Of a stretch of DNA of 64,000 nt, positions 34,501 through 42,330 are shown piece by piece. Under the pieces are notes generated by a model. That model was given only the letters and a program-made list of their open reading frames with translations. It was not told where the DNA came from and did not search any database. Source of the DNA: Thioalkalicoccus limnaeus. GTDB lineage: Bacteria; Pseudomonadota; Gammaproteobacteria; Chromatiales; Chromatiaceae. Each line of letters starts with the position of its first letter. The stretch's first letter is position 1. The stretch is taken from the NCBI RefSeq assembly GCF_041197575.1, contig NZ_JBDKXB010000007.1:93354-157353 (forward strand), in the 5' to 3' direction. Both the position numbers and the translations under genes were made by a program.

Positions 34501-34567
34501 GTTGGATTGCAAGACCTGACCCCGCGCAGGGGTGTGTTGGATTGCAAGACCTGACCCCGCGCAGGGG
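34501..34567. repeat. 35-bp tandem repeat, two copies
   Basis: A 32-bp sequence starting GTTGGATTGCAAGACCTGAC occurs at 34501 and 34536. Each ends CCCCGCGCAGGGG, a small hairpin. The second copy ends 1 bp before the sugar transferase stop codon. Sequences of this kind are often found next to REP-associated elements. Confidence 0.85.
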
Positions 34568-34568
34568 A

Positions 34569-35255
34569 TCAATCGGCCGATCCCATCTCCCCAAGCAGCG
34601 CCGATCTCAGCTCGGGCGGTGGCGGGGGGAGATCGAAGACGCGCCAGGCGATGCGGCTCGACGGAACGAGGACCACCCATACCGTCACGAAGATCACGAG
34701 AAAGTAGTTCCTGATGGTCTGGTGTTCGATGTACCACTGCTCGATCGCGCCTTTGTAGGGCGCAATGACCTCATCATAGAAGGCGACTGGATCCTGCGCC
34801 TCGTGCAGCAAGTTCTCTTCATCACGGAAGATGATCGAGCCGACGCCCGAGAGCCCCGGGCGAACCAGAACGATGCTTTCCTGGACGGCCGCCGGAAAGG
34901 CATCGAAACAGCGCCGCGCCTGAGGCCGCGGCCCGACCACGCTCATATCGCCCTTGAGGATGTTGAGAAGCTGCGGGAGTTCGTTGACCTTGGTCTTCCG
35001 CAGTATGCGTCCCACCGGCAGGATCCGCGGATCATGCTTCAAGGTGACGGTCCCGGTGCCGATGTTCGGGCTGTTCTTCAACATGGTGGCGAACTTCAGC
35101 AGCCAAAACAGGCGCCCGCCGAGCCCGACCCGTTCCTGGCGATAGAAGACCTCCCCCTCGCCGGTCAGCCGCAGGATGATCACCACGGGCACCAACAAAG
35201 GCGCCAGCACGATCAGCGCCAATACTGAAAACAAGACATCGAAAAAGCGCTGCAT
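34569..35255 (-). CDS. Initiating sugar transferase (WcaJ/EPS type)
   Basis: The 228-residue membrane enzyme transfers a sugar phosphate from a nucleotide sugar to undecaprenyl phosphate, the first step of repeat-unit assembly. It has an N-terminal hydrophobic segment (residues 3-27), then YRQERVGLGGRLFWLLKFAT, DPRILPVGRILRKTKVNELP and LNILKGDMSVVGPRPQ, the family signature. A second hydrophobic stretch near 185-200 is unusual for the family. It overlaps nothing but lies 2 bp after the dehydratase gene. Confidence 0.92.
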   Translation of the reverse strand: MQRFFDVLFSVLALIVLAPLLVPVVIILRLTGEGEVFYRQERVGLGGRLFWLLKFATMLKNSPNIGTGTVTLKHDPRILPVGRILRKTKVNELPQLLNILKGDMSVVGPRPQARRCFDAFPAAVQESIVLVRPGLSGVGSIIFRDEENLLHEAQDPVAFYDEVIAPYKGAIEQWYIEHQTIRNYFLVIFVTVWVVLVPSSRIAWRVFDLPPPPPELRSALLGEMGSAD

Positions 35256-35257
35256 GG

Positions 35258-36448
35258 CTACATCCGCCCGTCGAGGTATTTGCCCGTCTCCTTATGGGCG
35301 AATTCGGGGAGCATGTCATGAAAGAGCGCAACCAGATCTACTCGCTCCCACTGCCCCAGCCCCTTCAGCTCCGCGATTCGCGCCACGAAGCGATCGAGCC
35401 GCGCGGCGTCGAATACCGGATCGTTCTTGATCACCCCGATCGAGGCGAACCGCTCCATGTCGAGGACCTCCCGGTCGGTGAAGAACTCCTCGAAGTCCTT
35501 CTCACCGGTCGTGTCGCTGTCGAAGAAGTAGCAGGGCCAGCGCTTGCGCCCGATCAGTTCGGCGGCGCGCCCGCGCGCCTCCTCCTCGCTGTCGCACACC
35601 TGCGCCTCGAAGCCGAGCGCCGCGAGGTACTTCACCGCGATCTCGGCGAAGGTGATCAGGTGCAGCTTCTCGCTCAACTTCGGGAAGAAGATGTCGCGGT
35701 TCTCGCCGAGCAGACAGGACATCAGGCATAACTCGCCGGACTCCTGAGGCGTGACGAAGTAACGCCGCACATCGCGCGGCGCCGAGATCGGCTGACGCTT
35801 GGCGAGGCGCTGATTGAACCCGTGCAACAGGCTGCCATCGGAGAAGGCGACATTGGCGAAGCGCGCTGTCGAGATCGGCTGCTCCAGACTCTGGCGCATC
35901 AGGAACATCTCCATGATGCGCTTGCTCGCGCCCATCATGTTGACGGGATTCGCCGCCTTGTCGGTGGAGACGCAGAAATACTTGCGACATCCCGCCTCCC
36001 GCGCCAGATCGAGCGTCCGATTGGTATTCAGGACGTTCACGTCGATCATGCGCATCAGCGTGAACGGATCCTTTTCGCTGCGAACATGCTTGAGCGCCGA
36101 GAGGTTCAGGATATAGTCATACCCCTGGTTCTCGCGCATCAGCGCCGCGAACTCCAGCGCCCCACAATCGATGGCGAAGGTCCGGAAGTCGCCCTCGATA
36201 TAACCCAATGTGCTACGCAGATCCCGCACCAGCTCGACCAGGTTGTTCTCGCTGATATCGACGACATGCAGTGCCCGCGGATGACGCTTGAAGATCTCCC
36301 GCGTCACCGCCTGGCCGATCGAGCCAGCCCCGCCGATGACGAGAAACCGGCCTCCTCTCACGAGATCCGAGAGACGCCCCTCCTCGCGCTCGACATCGGC
36401 ATCGAATAGAGGCGCCTCGCGACCGATCAATCCCAATACATTCAACAT
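35258..36448 (-). CDS. CapD/WbpM-type nucleotide-sugar 4,6-dehydratase
   Basis: The 396-residue SDR enzyme has GGRFLVIGGAGSIGQAVTRE (NAD site) near residue 32 and NLSALKHVRSEKDP near 115. STDKAANPVNMMGASKRIME near 155-175 shows the catalytic triad Met replacing Tyr, as in PglF and WbpM. It converts UDP-GlcNAc to the 4-keto-6-deoxy sugar. It lacks the membrane N-terminus of long WbpM forms. The ATG at 36448 follows GGAGCTGGCGGA. With the LegC-type aminotransferase and GNAT enzyme it forms a UDP-4-amino-sugar pathway. Confidence 0.88.
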   Translation of the reverse strand: MLNVLGLIGREAPLFDADVEREEGRLSDLVRGGRFLVIGGAGSIGQAVTREIFKRHPRALHVVDISENNLVELVRDLRSTLGYIEGDFRTFAIDCGALEFAALMRENQGYDYILNLSALKHVRSEKDPFTLMRMIDVNVLNTNRTLDLAREAGCRKYFCVSTDKAANPVNMMGASKRIMEMFLMRQSLEQPISTARFANVAFSDGSLLHGFNQRLAKRQPISAPRDVRRYFVTPQESGELCLMSCLLGENRDIFFPKLSEKLHLITFAEIAVKYLAALGFEAQVCDSEEEARGRAAELIGRKRWPCYFFDSDTTGEKDFEEFFTDREVLDMERFASIGVIKNDPVFDAARLDRFVARIAELKGLGQWERVDLVALFHDMLPEFAHKETGKYLDGRM

Positions 36449-36653
36449 TCCGCCAGCTCCGATAAGTCCAATTACCGCCATTACCGATCAGCGGTGTCAC
36501 GAGATCCTGGCTAAGAAGCCAGCGAGCCCGATCGGTCGCCGATCGCGATTACCCTAACACGCCCCAGGGTTTCCCAGATCGGTGATTCGCGATGAGTGTC
36601 GAACACGGCCGCCAGCGATGGCTTGACGAACACAAAGCCAGTGCACCCGACCT

Positions 36654-37203
36654 TCAATGATCCTCGAATACCGCGTCCAGCGTCGCCGCCTCGAGCACAC
36701 GCTCGCCCCAGTGGTCCAACTGTTCGGGGGTGGCCTGCCCCAAACGCGCCTGGATCGCCTCCGGGAGCGGCCCAAAACGCTTGACCAGCAGGGTGGACAG
36801 CAGCGCCGCTCGGCCTTGCGCTTCGCCTTCCCGCCGACCCTCCTGCCGACCTTCCTGCAAACCTTCCTGACGCCCGCGCTCGCTCGCCAGCCGCTCGATA
36901 CTCGTCACATACGCCATCCCCGCGGCCTCCTCGATTGCTCGTATCGCTTGCCACAACCGCTGCTCCAACGCATCGGGCAGCCTAACTGCTCCAGCTCGAA
37001 CAGGCTCGGCCGCCAGCCCGGCAGCGTATCAGCAAGGACCGCCAGACTGGCGATCGGGCGGGCATAGCGATCGTATAGCCGATAGTTGTAGGTGAACATC
37101 CGCTGGGCAAAGCCCGAATCGCTCTGACTCTGGATCTCGATATGGAGATAGATCCAATGCTCGGTGCCATCGCGCGCGCGGACCCGCACCAAGGCATCGG
37201 CGC
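36654..37203 (-). pseudogene. Rpn/PD-(D/E)XK transposase-like nuclease remnant
   Basis: Frame one (from about 37192) reads GTEHWIYLHIEIQSQSDSGF, AQRMFTYNYRLYDRYARPIA and LAVLADTLPGWRPS, the nuclease core with its E-x-Q. After about 36960 another frame gives ASERGRQEGLQEGRQEGRRE, then LVKRFGPLPEAIQARLGQAT and LDHWGERVLEAATLDAVFE, the C-terminal DUF4351-like part. The 5' end is missing and there is a frameshift, so the gene is dead. Confidence 0.8.
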
Positions 37204-37285
37204 CGCGATGCCCGCCTTGACTTCGAGCATCTCGGGCAGCCGCTCCATCTGCGCGCAGCCGAGCGCGGCGTTGAGGTTCGGCAAT
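37204..37285 (-). pseudogene. Aminotransferase internal fragment
   Basis: 82 bp match 39866-39947 exactly or nearly so and encode PNLNAALGCAQMERLPEMLE then VKAGIA. It is fused to the Rpn-like remnant on one side and to repeats on the other. Confidence 0.8.
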
Positions 37286-37290
37286 CGGCG

Positions 37291-37445
37291 GTAGGTGCGG
37301 CTTCAGCCGGTAGGTGCGGCTTCAGCCGCATGAAGGCCACGGCCCTGGCCGAATGGGGTTGCGGCGGTAGGTGCGGCTTCAGCCGCATGAAGGCCACCGC
37401 CCTGGCCGCCTCGCCGAATGGGGTTGCGGCTGAAGCCGCACCTAC
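37291..37445. repeat. GTAGGTGCGGCTTCAGCCG repeat cluster
   Basis: Direct copies of GTAGGTGCGGCTTCAGCCG start at 37291, 37310 and 37367, and an inverted copy ends at 37445. Two spacers starting CATGAAGGCCAC and ending GAATGGGGTTGCGG form a second direct repeat. The outer copies can pair. Confidence 0.85.
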
Positions 37446-37476
37446 ACCGCACCTGCGCCGCATTAGGCCGAAGGGG

Positions 37477-37663
37477 ACAGCTGAGCGGGTCGTGAACCTG
37501 CCCTCGAGCGTGCCCGATGGGACGTTGGCGCCATGGGCGGGCCGATGGCCCCGAGTGCAGCGGGGCGGGGCGAAATCGTTGCCGACGACCCCCGCCAACG
37601 CTCGATCCAGCGGTGGAAACCATGCGGCATCAGGCGGCCGATCGGAAGCACGTCCTGCCGATT
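37477..37663. pseudogene. Duplicated scrap DNA (matches 29571-29757)
   Basis: Carries on the plus strand the aminotransferase C-terminal scrap ERVVNLPSSVPDGTLAPWAG, inverted relative to the intact gene, then unrecognised sequence with a methyltransferase-like HGFHRWIERW on the minus strand. Confidence 0.65.
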
Positions 37664-37912
37664 CTATGCCGCCGGCAGCATCTCGTGCAGGACCTGGCGC
37701 AAGGTTGCGACGGTCACGGGGGCGGCATCAGGAGAAAGGCTGGCGCGCAACGTGTCATTGATCAAGGTCTGATAACCTTTCCCGCTAGAGGCCGCGCGCG
37801 CACGGAAGGCTTCGATCACCTCATCGTCCAAGTAAAGCGTCACGCGGGTCTTACCGTTTGTGCTCGCAATCGAGCCCCGGGTTCCGTTTGAGAAATCGTA
37901 TTCGTCTCGCAT
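37664..37912 (-). CDS. brnA: BrnA-type antitoxin (second locus)
   Basis: The 82-residue ribbon-helix-helix protein reads KTRVTLYLDDEVIEAFRARA, SSGKGYQTLINDTLRASLSP and TVATLRQVLHEMLPAA. It starts 3 bp after the brnT stop. Its 3' third is duplicated at 29758-29857 and again in part at 30921. Confidence 0.87.
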   Translation of the reverse strand: MRDEYDFSNGTRGSIASTNGKTRVTLYLDDEVIEAFRARAASSGKGYQTLINDTLRASLSPDAAPVTVATLRQVLHEMLPAA

Positions 37913-37915
37913 ACA

Positions 37916-38185
37916 TCACCTTCGCTCATAGGTACGCCGCTCGCGAGGCTGCGCTAAGCGTGCTGACATCAGCCGGATGCTATCCGGCTCCCGATAGTGG
38001 TAGGCCACGACCAACACACGTCCTACGCTATCTTGACCGAGTGTCACGAAACGCTCCTCGTCGTGATCGCGATCCTCAATCGTGATGGCGTTGTCGTCGA
38101 AAAAGACGCCTTCGACCTCTGCAAGATCAATCCCGTGCTTGCGGCGGTTGATGGCGTTCTTGATCGGGTCATAGGCGATATCCAT
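37916..38185 (-). CDS. brnT: BrnT-type toxin (second locus)
   Basis: The 89-residue toxin starts MDIAYDPIKNAINRRKHGID and has EVEGVFFDDNAITIEDRDH, EERFVTLGQDSVG, RVLVVAYHYRE and SIRLMSARLA. The ATG at 38185 is preferred to a start 12 codons upstream. AT-rich sequence with TTGATATGCAGACAATATAC upstream on the minus strand probably holds the promoter. Confidence 0.88.
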   Translation of the reverse strand: MDIAYDPIKNAINRRKHGIDLAEVEGVFFDDNAITIEDRDHDEERFVTLGQDSVGRVLVVAYHYREPDSIRLMSARLAQPRERRTYERR

Positions 38186-38408
38186 GAGCGACAAGGTATA
38201 TGTATATTGTCTGCATATCAAGCAGCTCGTCCGCGGACAACATGACTGTTTTGACGATCCGGTCGGCCAATCGCGGGCAAGCAGGGCTCGTTCTAGGGAC
38301 AGGCGGCGAATATTTGCACAACGCCCTCAGGCACGCCGTGACCGGCCTTTTGAACTGGGTTCTTGTGCTATGGTCTTGTGCCGACACGATGGACGTAAAG
38401 GAACCTCC

Positions 38409-39002
38409 ATGAGCACAACATCACCAGCACAAGAAATCTGGGATCTATTGCGCGACGTGATCCGAGTACAGCGAGAGAACGCCGAGCAATTCCAGGAAAC
38501 CGACCGCAAGTTTCAGGACACCGACCGCAAGATCCAGGAAACGAACCGCCAACTCAAAGAGCTCGGCCAGCAGATCGGCGGCCTGGGCGAGAAATTCGGC
38601 AGCTTCACCGAGGGCCTCGCACTCCCCTCGATGGAACGCCTGCTGCGCGAACGGTTCGGCATGGAGGTCGTCAGCCCCAGCGTGCGCGTCACCAAAGGCG
38701 GCCGACACCTGGAGATCGACACCTTGGCCTATGCCAATGGCGAGATCAACGCCGCCTACCTCGTCGAGGTCAAGAGCCACCTGCGCGAAGAAGCCATCGA
38801 CCAACTGAGCACCCTGCTAGAGCAGTTTCGCGCGTTCTTTCCTGAGCATCGCGACAAGCGACTCTATGGCATCCTCGCCGCCGTCGACGCCTCCCCGGCC
38901 CTGCGCGAGCGCGCCTTGCGCAAGGGGTTCTACGTGGCGCGCATCCACGACGCGGTCTTCGAGCTCGATGTCCCCGAGGGGTTTCAGCCCCGGGTGTTCT
39001 GA
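38409..39002 (+). CDS. Coiled-coil PD-(D/E)XK nuclease-like protein (DUF3782-like), copy 2
   Basis: The 197-residue protein is identical in nearly every residue to copy 1 except that one 7-residue heptad (FQETDRR) is missing from the coiled coil. The leader, the AAGGAACCTCC ribosome site and the 3' hairpin are the same. The Glu-x-Asp and Glu-Val-Lys active-site residues are kept. The duplicated segment spans 38304-39260 here and 29857-30836 there. Confidence 0.8.
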   Translation: MSTTSPAQEIWDLLRDVIRVQRENAEQFQETDRKFQDTDRKIQETNRQLKELGQQIGGLGEKFGSFTEGLALPSMERLLRERFGMEVVSPSVRVTKGGRHLEIDTLAYANGEINAAYLVEVKSHLREEAIDQLSTLLEQFRAFFPEHRDKRLYGILAAVDASPALRERALRKGFYVARIHDAVFELDVPEGFQPRVF

Positions 39003-39289
39003 CCCGAGGCTGAAACCAGGCCGCCGCCATCCCCAAGGGTGCATGGCGACAGCTCGCCCCCTTGCCGGACCGCGGTATGCGATGGCCCAACGCTATGGTC
39101 GCCCCGTGAAAGTGTAGCTTTCGGGCGCGCTGCGAGAACTTGTCCCCGGGGCCATAGAAGTCGATCGGCATACATCGGCAGTCGGCTCATCAGGCGCCCG
39201 ATCGGGCGGGTCATCACGCCCTGGGCGTTGGTCCGGCGCAGCAAGGCCTTGCGCTCGGCAAACACCGCGTCGAGGTGCGGCAACCGGCG
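39003..39289. pseudogene. Scraps after the second DUF3782-like gene
   Basis: 39003-39171 repeats 30579-30747. 39172-39260 is an aminotransferase scrap more diverged than the one at 30748. No intact gene. Confidence 0.6.
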
Positions 39290-39417
39290 GTAGCTCGCGT
39301 TAGGCGCGCCGGCACCGCGGTCTTCGAGAACGAGTAGGTCGGCGCGCGCCGTAACCCGACAGGCCGCGAATCCTTGCACAACGCCCCGTCGGGTTACGCT
39401 GCGCTAACTGACTACGG
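39290..39417. repeat. Dispersed GTAGGTCGGGTTA-type repeat, copy 3
   Basis: Starts GTAGCTCGCGTTAGGCGCG, contains GGTCTTCGAGAACGAGTAGG and CGCCGTAACCCGACAGGC and ends GTTACGCTGCGCTAACTGAC. It shares its inner segment with copy 2. Confidence 0.72.
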
Positions 39418-39470
39418 CGGTGGCCGCACCCGTTTCAGCGGCGAACATTTGCACAGCACTGGCGGTTATC

Positions 39471-39561
39471 GCTCTCGCAAAGCTTGATGCCGGCAATCTT
39501 GGCGATCGCGAACGGCTCATTGGTCGGCTCGAGCACCCCCGTCCCCAGCGCCTCTTCGCCA
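39471..39561 (-). pseudogene. GDP-L-fucose synthase-like scrap after the aminotransferase
   Basis: Directly after the aminotransferase stop codon the minus strand reads GTGVLEPTNEPFAIAKIAGI then KLCES, the Tyr-x3-Lys region of GDP-fucose synthase but with Phe for the catalytic Tyr. The copy at 28265 still has Tyr (EPYAIAK). Confidence 0.6.
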
Positions 39562-40740
39562 TCAGCCCGCCCACGGCGCCAGCGCCCCATCGGGCACGCT
39601 CGAGGGCAGGTTCACGACCCGTTCTTCGAGCCAGATCGCGTTCGCCAAGCCGTCGTGTTGGCAATCGGCGTACATCGGCAGGCGGTTCATCAGGCGCCAG
39701 ATCGGGCGGGTCATCACGCCCTGGGCATTGGTCTCGCGCAGGAAGGCCTCGCGCTCGGCGGGCGAGGCGAGCCGCACCGCGTTCAGCCAATGGTTCGAGA
39801 CGGTCCCGGCCGGGGCCGGAATGTAATCCCAGCCGATCTCCGCCAGCACCGCCGCATAGCGCGCTGCGATGCCCGCCTTGACTTCGAGCATCTCGGGCAG
39901 CCGCTCCATCTGCGCGCAGCCGAGCGCGGCGTTGAGGTTCGGCAAGCGGTAGTTGTAGCCGACCTCGTCGTGGACGAATTCGTAGGGGTGCGGGATCTTC
40001 GCCGTGGTCGTCAGATGCTTCGCGCGCCGCGCGAGCGCCTCGTCATCGGTCAGGATCATGCCGCCTCCACCGGTGGTGATGATCTTGTTGCCGTTGAAGC
40101 TCGAGGTCCCCAGCCGCCCGAAGGTCCCGGTATGGCGCCCCCCGGCCGTGCTCCCGAGCGACTCGGCGGCGTCCTCGACGACCGGAATCCCGAACTCGTC
40201 GCAAACAGCGACGATCTCGGCGATCCGGCACGGATGCCCGAAGGTGTGCATCGGCACGCAGGCCGCGAGCCGCCGCCCGCTCGCGCGGTTGTACGGCCGC
40301 CCATCGCGAACCTCGACGTGCCGTTCGAGAAAGGCCCGCAGCGCCTGCGGGCTCAGCCCCAGCGTGTCGCGATCGACATCGACGAACACCGGCCAGGCCC
40401 CGGCATAGCGGATCGCGTTGCAGGTCGCGATGAAGGTCAGCGCCTGTGTGACGACCTCGTCATCCGGGCCGACCCCGGCCAGCTCCAGCGCCACATGCAA
40501 GGCCGCGGTGCCATTGACGGTCGCAACCGCGTGGCGCGCCCCGGTAAAGGCCGCGACGCGCGCCTCGAACTCGGTGACCTTGGCCCCGACTGAGGAGACG
40601 AAGTTCGAATCGATGCACTCGATCAGATAGCGCCGCTCATGGCCGTCGAAGACCGGGCGATGCAGCGGGACCGGGCCATCGCCATAGATGGCGCGGATCT
40701 CGCCGACCAGCGCCCTGATACCCGTTGCCATGTCAGACAT
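39562..40740 (-). CDS. LegC-type PLP-dependent sugar aminotransferase
   Basis: The 392-residue DegT/DnrJ/EryC1 enzyme places an amino group on a 4-keto nucleotide sugar. It has VNGTAALHVALELAGVGPDD near residue 80, EDAAESLGSTAGG near 190, the PLP lysine in SFNGNKIITTGGGGMILTDD near 215 and GYNYRLPNLNAALGCAQMER near 265. It accepts the product of the CapD-type dehydratase. Its start overlaps the DUF218 gene by 8 bp. Pieces of this gene are scattered at 28265, 29580, 30744, 37204, 37484 and 39172. Confidence 0.9.
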   Translation of the reverse strand: MSDMATGIRALVGEIRAIYGDGPVPLHRPVFDGHERRYLIECIDSNFVSSVGAKVTEFEARVAAFTGARHAVATVNGTAALHVALELAGVGPDDEVVTQALTFIATCNAIRYAGAWPVFVDVDRDTLGLSPQALRAFLERHVEVRDGRPYNRASGRRLAACVPMHTFGHPCRIAEIVAVCDEFGIPVVEDAAESLGSTAGGRHTGTFGRLGTSSFNGNKIITTGGGGMILTDDEALARRAKHLTTTAKIPHPYEFVHDEVGYNYRLPNLNAALGCAQMERLPEMLEVKAGIAARYAAVLAEIGWDYIPAPAGTVSNHWLNAVRLASPAEREAFLRETNAQGVMTRPIWRLMNRLPMYADCQHDGLANAIWLEERVVNLPSSVPDGALAPWAG

Positions 40741-41560
40741 CCGCTACTCCAGATTGCCGTGAACGCCGCTCGCGGCCGGCGCGGTACCTGCGCTGCGCCA
40801 ACAGGCCCAGATACTCGTACCAAGCCCGCTCGGTCATCCGCAGATAGGTCGCCGCCGGCAGCCAGTCCCTGAGCTCGTCATAGGCCGAGCGGCCGCTCAG
40901 CCGATGCGTCGGGGCCGCGACTGGGTCGAGGCCGACCCGCCGAAAATAGGCCATCGCCCGCGGCATGTGCGAGGCCGAGGTCACCAGCACCAGACGTGCC
41001 CCGTCGCCGAGCGCCGCCCGCACCGCCTCGGCCTCGCGCGCCGTGTCGACCGGCGTGTCCAGCACCAGTATCCGCGTCTCGGGCACCCCGAAGTCTCGCG
41101 CGGCCTCGGCATAACCCCAGGCCACCGGTGCCCGGTCCGCGCGGCGGCTGGCCCCGGTCAGCACCAAACGCGCCTCGGGCCAGACCGGGATCAGACGCAG
41201 CCCCTCGAAGAGCCGAATCGCCGAGCTCTCGCTCAGGCGCGCCGTGACCGGCCACTCCTCCGCGCCTGGCCACCAACCGCCACCCAGCACGACCACGGCC
41301 GTCACGTCCGAGACCCGCGCCGGATCCGTCAACGGCGGATACCGCTCCTCCAGTGGCGACAACAGCGCATCCGCCACCGGCTGCCAGGACGCCAACACCA
41401 GCAGCAGCGCCCCGGCGATGACCAGCCAGCCGCCGAGAACTCGCCCGCGGTTGCGCAATGCGCGCAAAGCCACGCCGACGGTCACCAACCCCAACGCGAC
41501 GGGGAAGGGCATCAGCAGCGCCGCGGCAAGACCCTTGACGGTGCCATAGACGTCATCCAT
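40733..41560 (-). CDS. DUF218 (YdcF/SanA/ElyC-like) membrane protein
   Basis: The 275-residue protein has two N-terminal transmembrane segments (near 10-35 and 43-63), then the DUF218 domain with AVVVLGGGWWPG near 88-100, RLFEGLRLIPVWPEARLVLT, DTAREAEAVRAAL and LVLVTSASHMPRAMAYFRRV. ElyC-type members act in envelope polysaccharide and lipid-carrier metabolism. The position inside the polysaccharide operon supports a similar role. Confidence 0.85.
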   Translation of the reverse strand: MDDVYGTVKGLAAALLMPFPVALGLVTVGVALRALRNRGRVLGGWLVIAGALLLVLASWQPVADALLSPLEERYPPLTDPARVSDVTAVVVLGGGWWPGAEEWPVTARLSESSAIRLFEGLRLIPVWPEARLVLTGASRRADRAPVAWGYAEAARDFGVPETRILVLDTPVDTAREAEAVRAALGDGARLVLVTSASHMPRAMAYFRRVGLDPVAAPTHRLSGRSAYDELRDWLPAATYLRMTERAWYEYLGLLAQRRYRAGRERRSRQSGVADV

Positions 41561-41653
41561 CGCCGTTTTCTGTCGGTCTCGACCCGATCGCCCAACGCTT
41601 CAGCATGGGAAGGATCATGATTCATCGGGCCAGGGTCGTTCCTCAGCGCACCG

Positions 41654-42277
41654 TTATCGGCTTACATGAATATCCGCGCATTGCTGCACGTAGGCGGTCG
41701 AGGGCGTACCGCCATGGACCGCGATCTCGGCCCTCGGCTCGGCGCCCATTCGTCGATAGAAGCGGTGCGCGTGCTCGAGTTCGCTTCCGACGACGATTTT
41801 GAACGCCTCCTGGTCCCGCTCGATGAAGAAACGCGCCAGCTCGATGTACAGCGCTTCGGCGTGACCACGACCACGGCAAGACGGCGCAACAGCGACGCTC
41901 AGTAACTCCGCGGCCGGAAGTGACTCGACTGCCTCACCCTTGCCCGCCTTACGGCTATAGCGCACGATCTCGATGATGCGCCAGAGCCGAGTCGGAATCA
42001 GCAAGGACGGAGCCAGCGACAGAAACAGCGCCGGCCAGCGCCGCAACAAGCCACGATAAACAGGCTTCAGGTCGAGGGCGCCAGCGATGAATCCGCAGAC
42101 CTGCCCTTCTTCCTCGGCCAGGATCAACGCACTGTCAGGGCTCTCGTCGATCGCCTGATACAGAAGGGCCAGAAAGTCCTGCCCGAGAATCGGCAGGAAG
42201 CCTTGATCGATATTCTCCGCGTGCAGGCGCGCCACCGCCCGATAGCGCAAACGGCTATCCTGCCTAGACATTGCCAT
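41654..42277 (-). CDS. GNAT acetyltransferase
   Basis: The 207-residue protein has the GNAT acetyl-CoA loop LLSVAVAPSCRGRGHAEALY near residues 125-145 and LILAEEEGQVCGFIAGAL near 50. It probably acetylates the amino sugar made by the LegC-type aminotransferase. The ATG at 42277 follows GGACGGAA; the frame is open to 42361 without extra homology. The gap to the DUF218 gene is 93 bp. Confidence 0.83.
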   Translation of the reverse strand: MAMSRQDSRLRYRAVARLHAENIDQGFLPILGQDFLALLYQAIDESPDSALILAEEEGQVCGFIAGALDLKPVYRGLLRRWPALFLSLAPSLLIPTRLWRIIEIVRYSRKAGKGEAVESLPAAELLSVAVAPSCRGRGHAEALYIELARFFIERDQEAFKIVVGSELEHAHRFYRRMGAEPRAEIAVHGGTPSTAYVQQCADIHVSR

Positions 42278-42330
42278 AGAGTTCCGTCCAGGTTGAATCG
42301 CAAAGACTCGATAACCGCTCGGCGCGCAAT

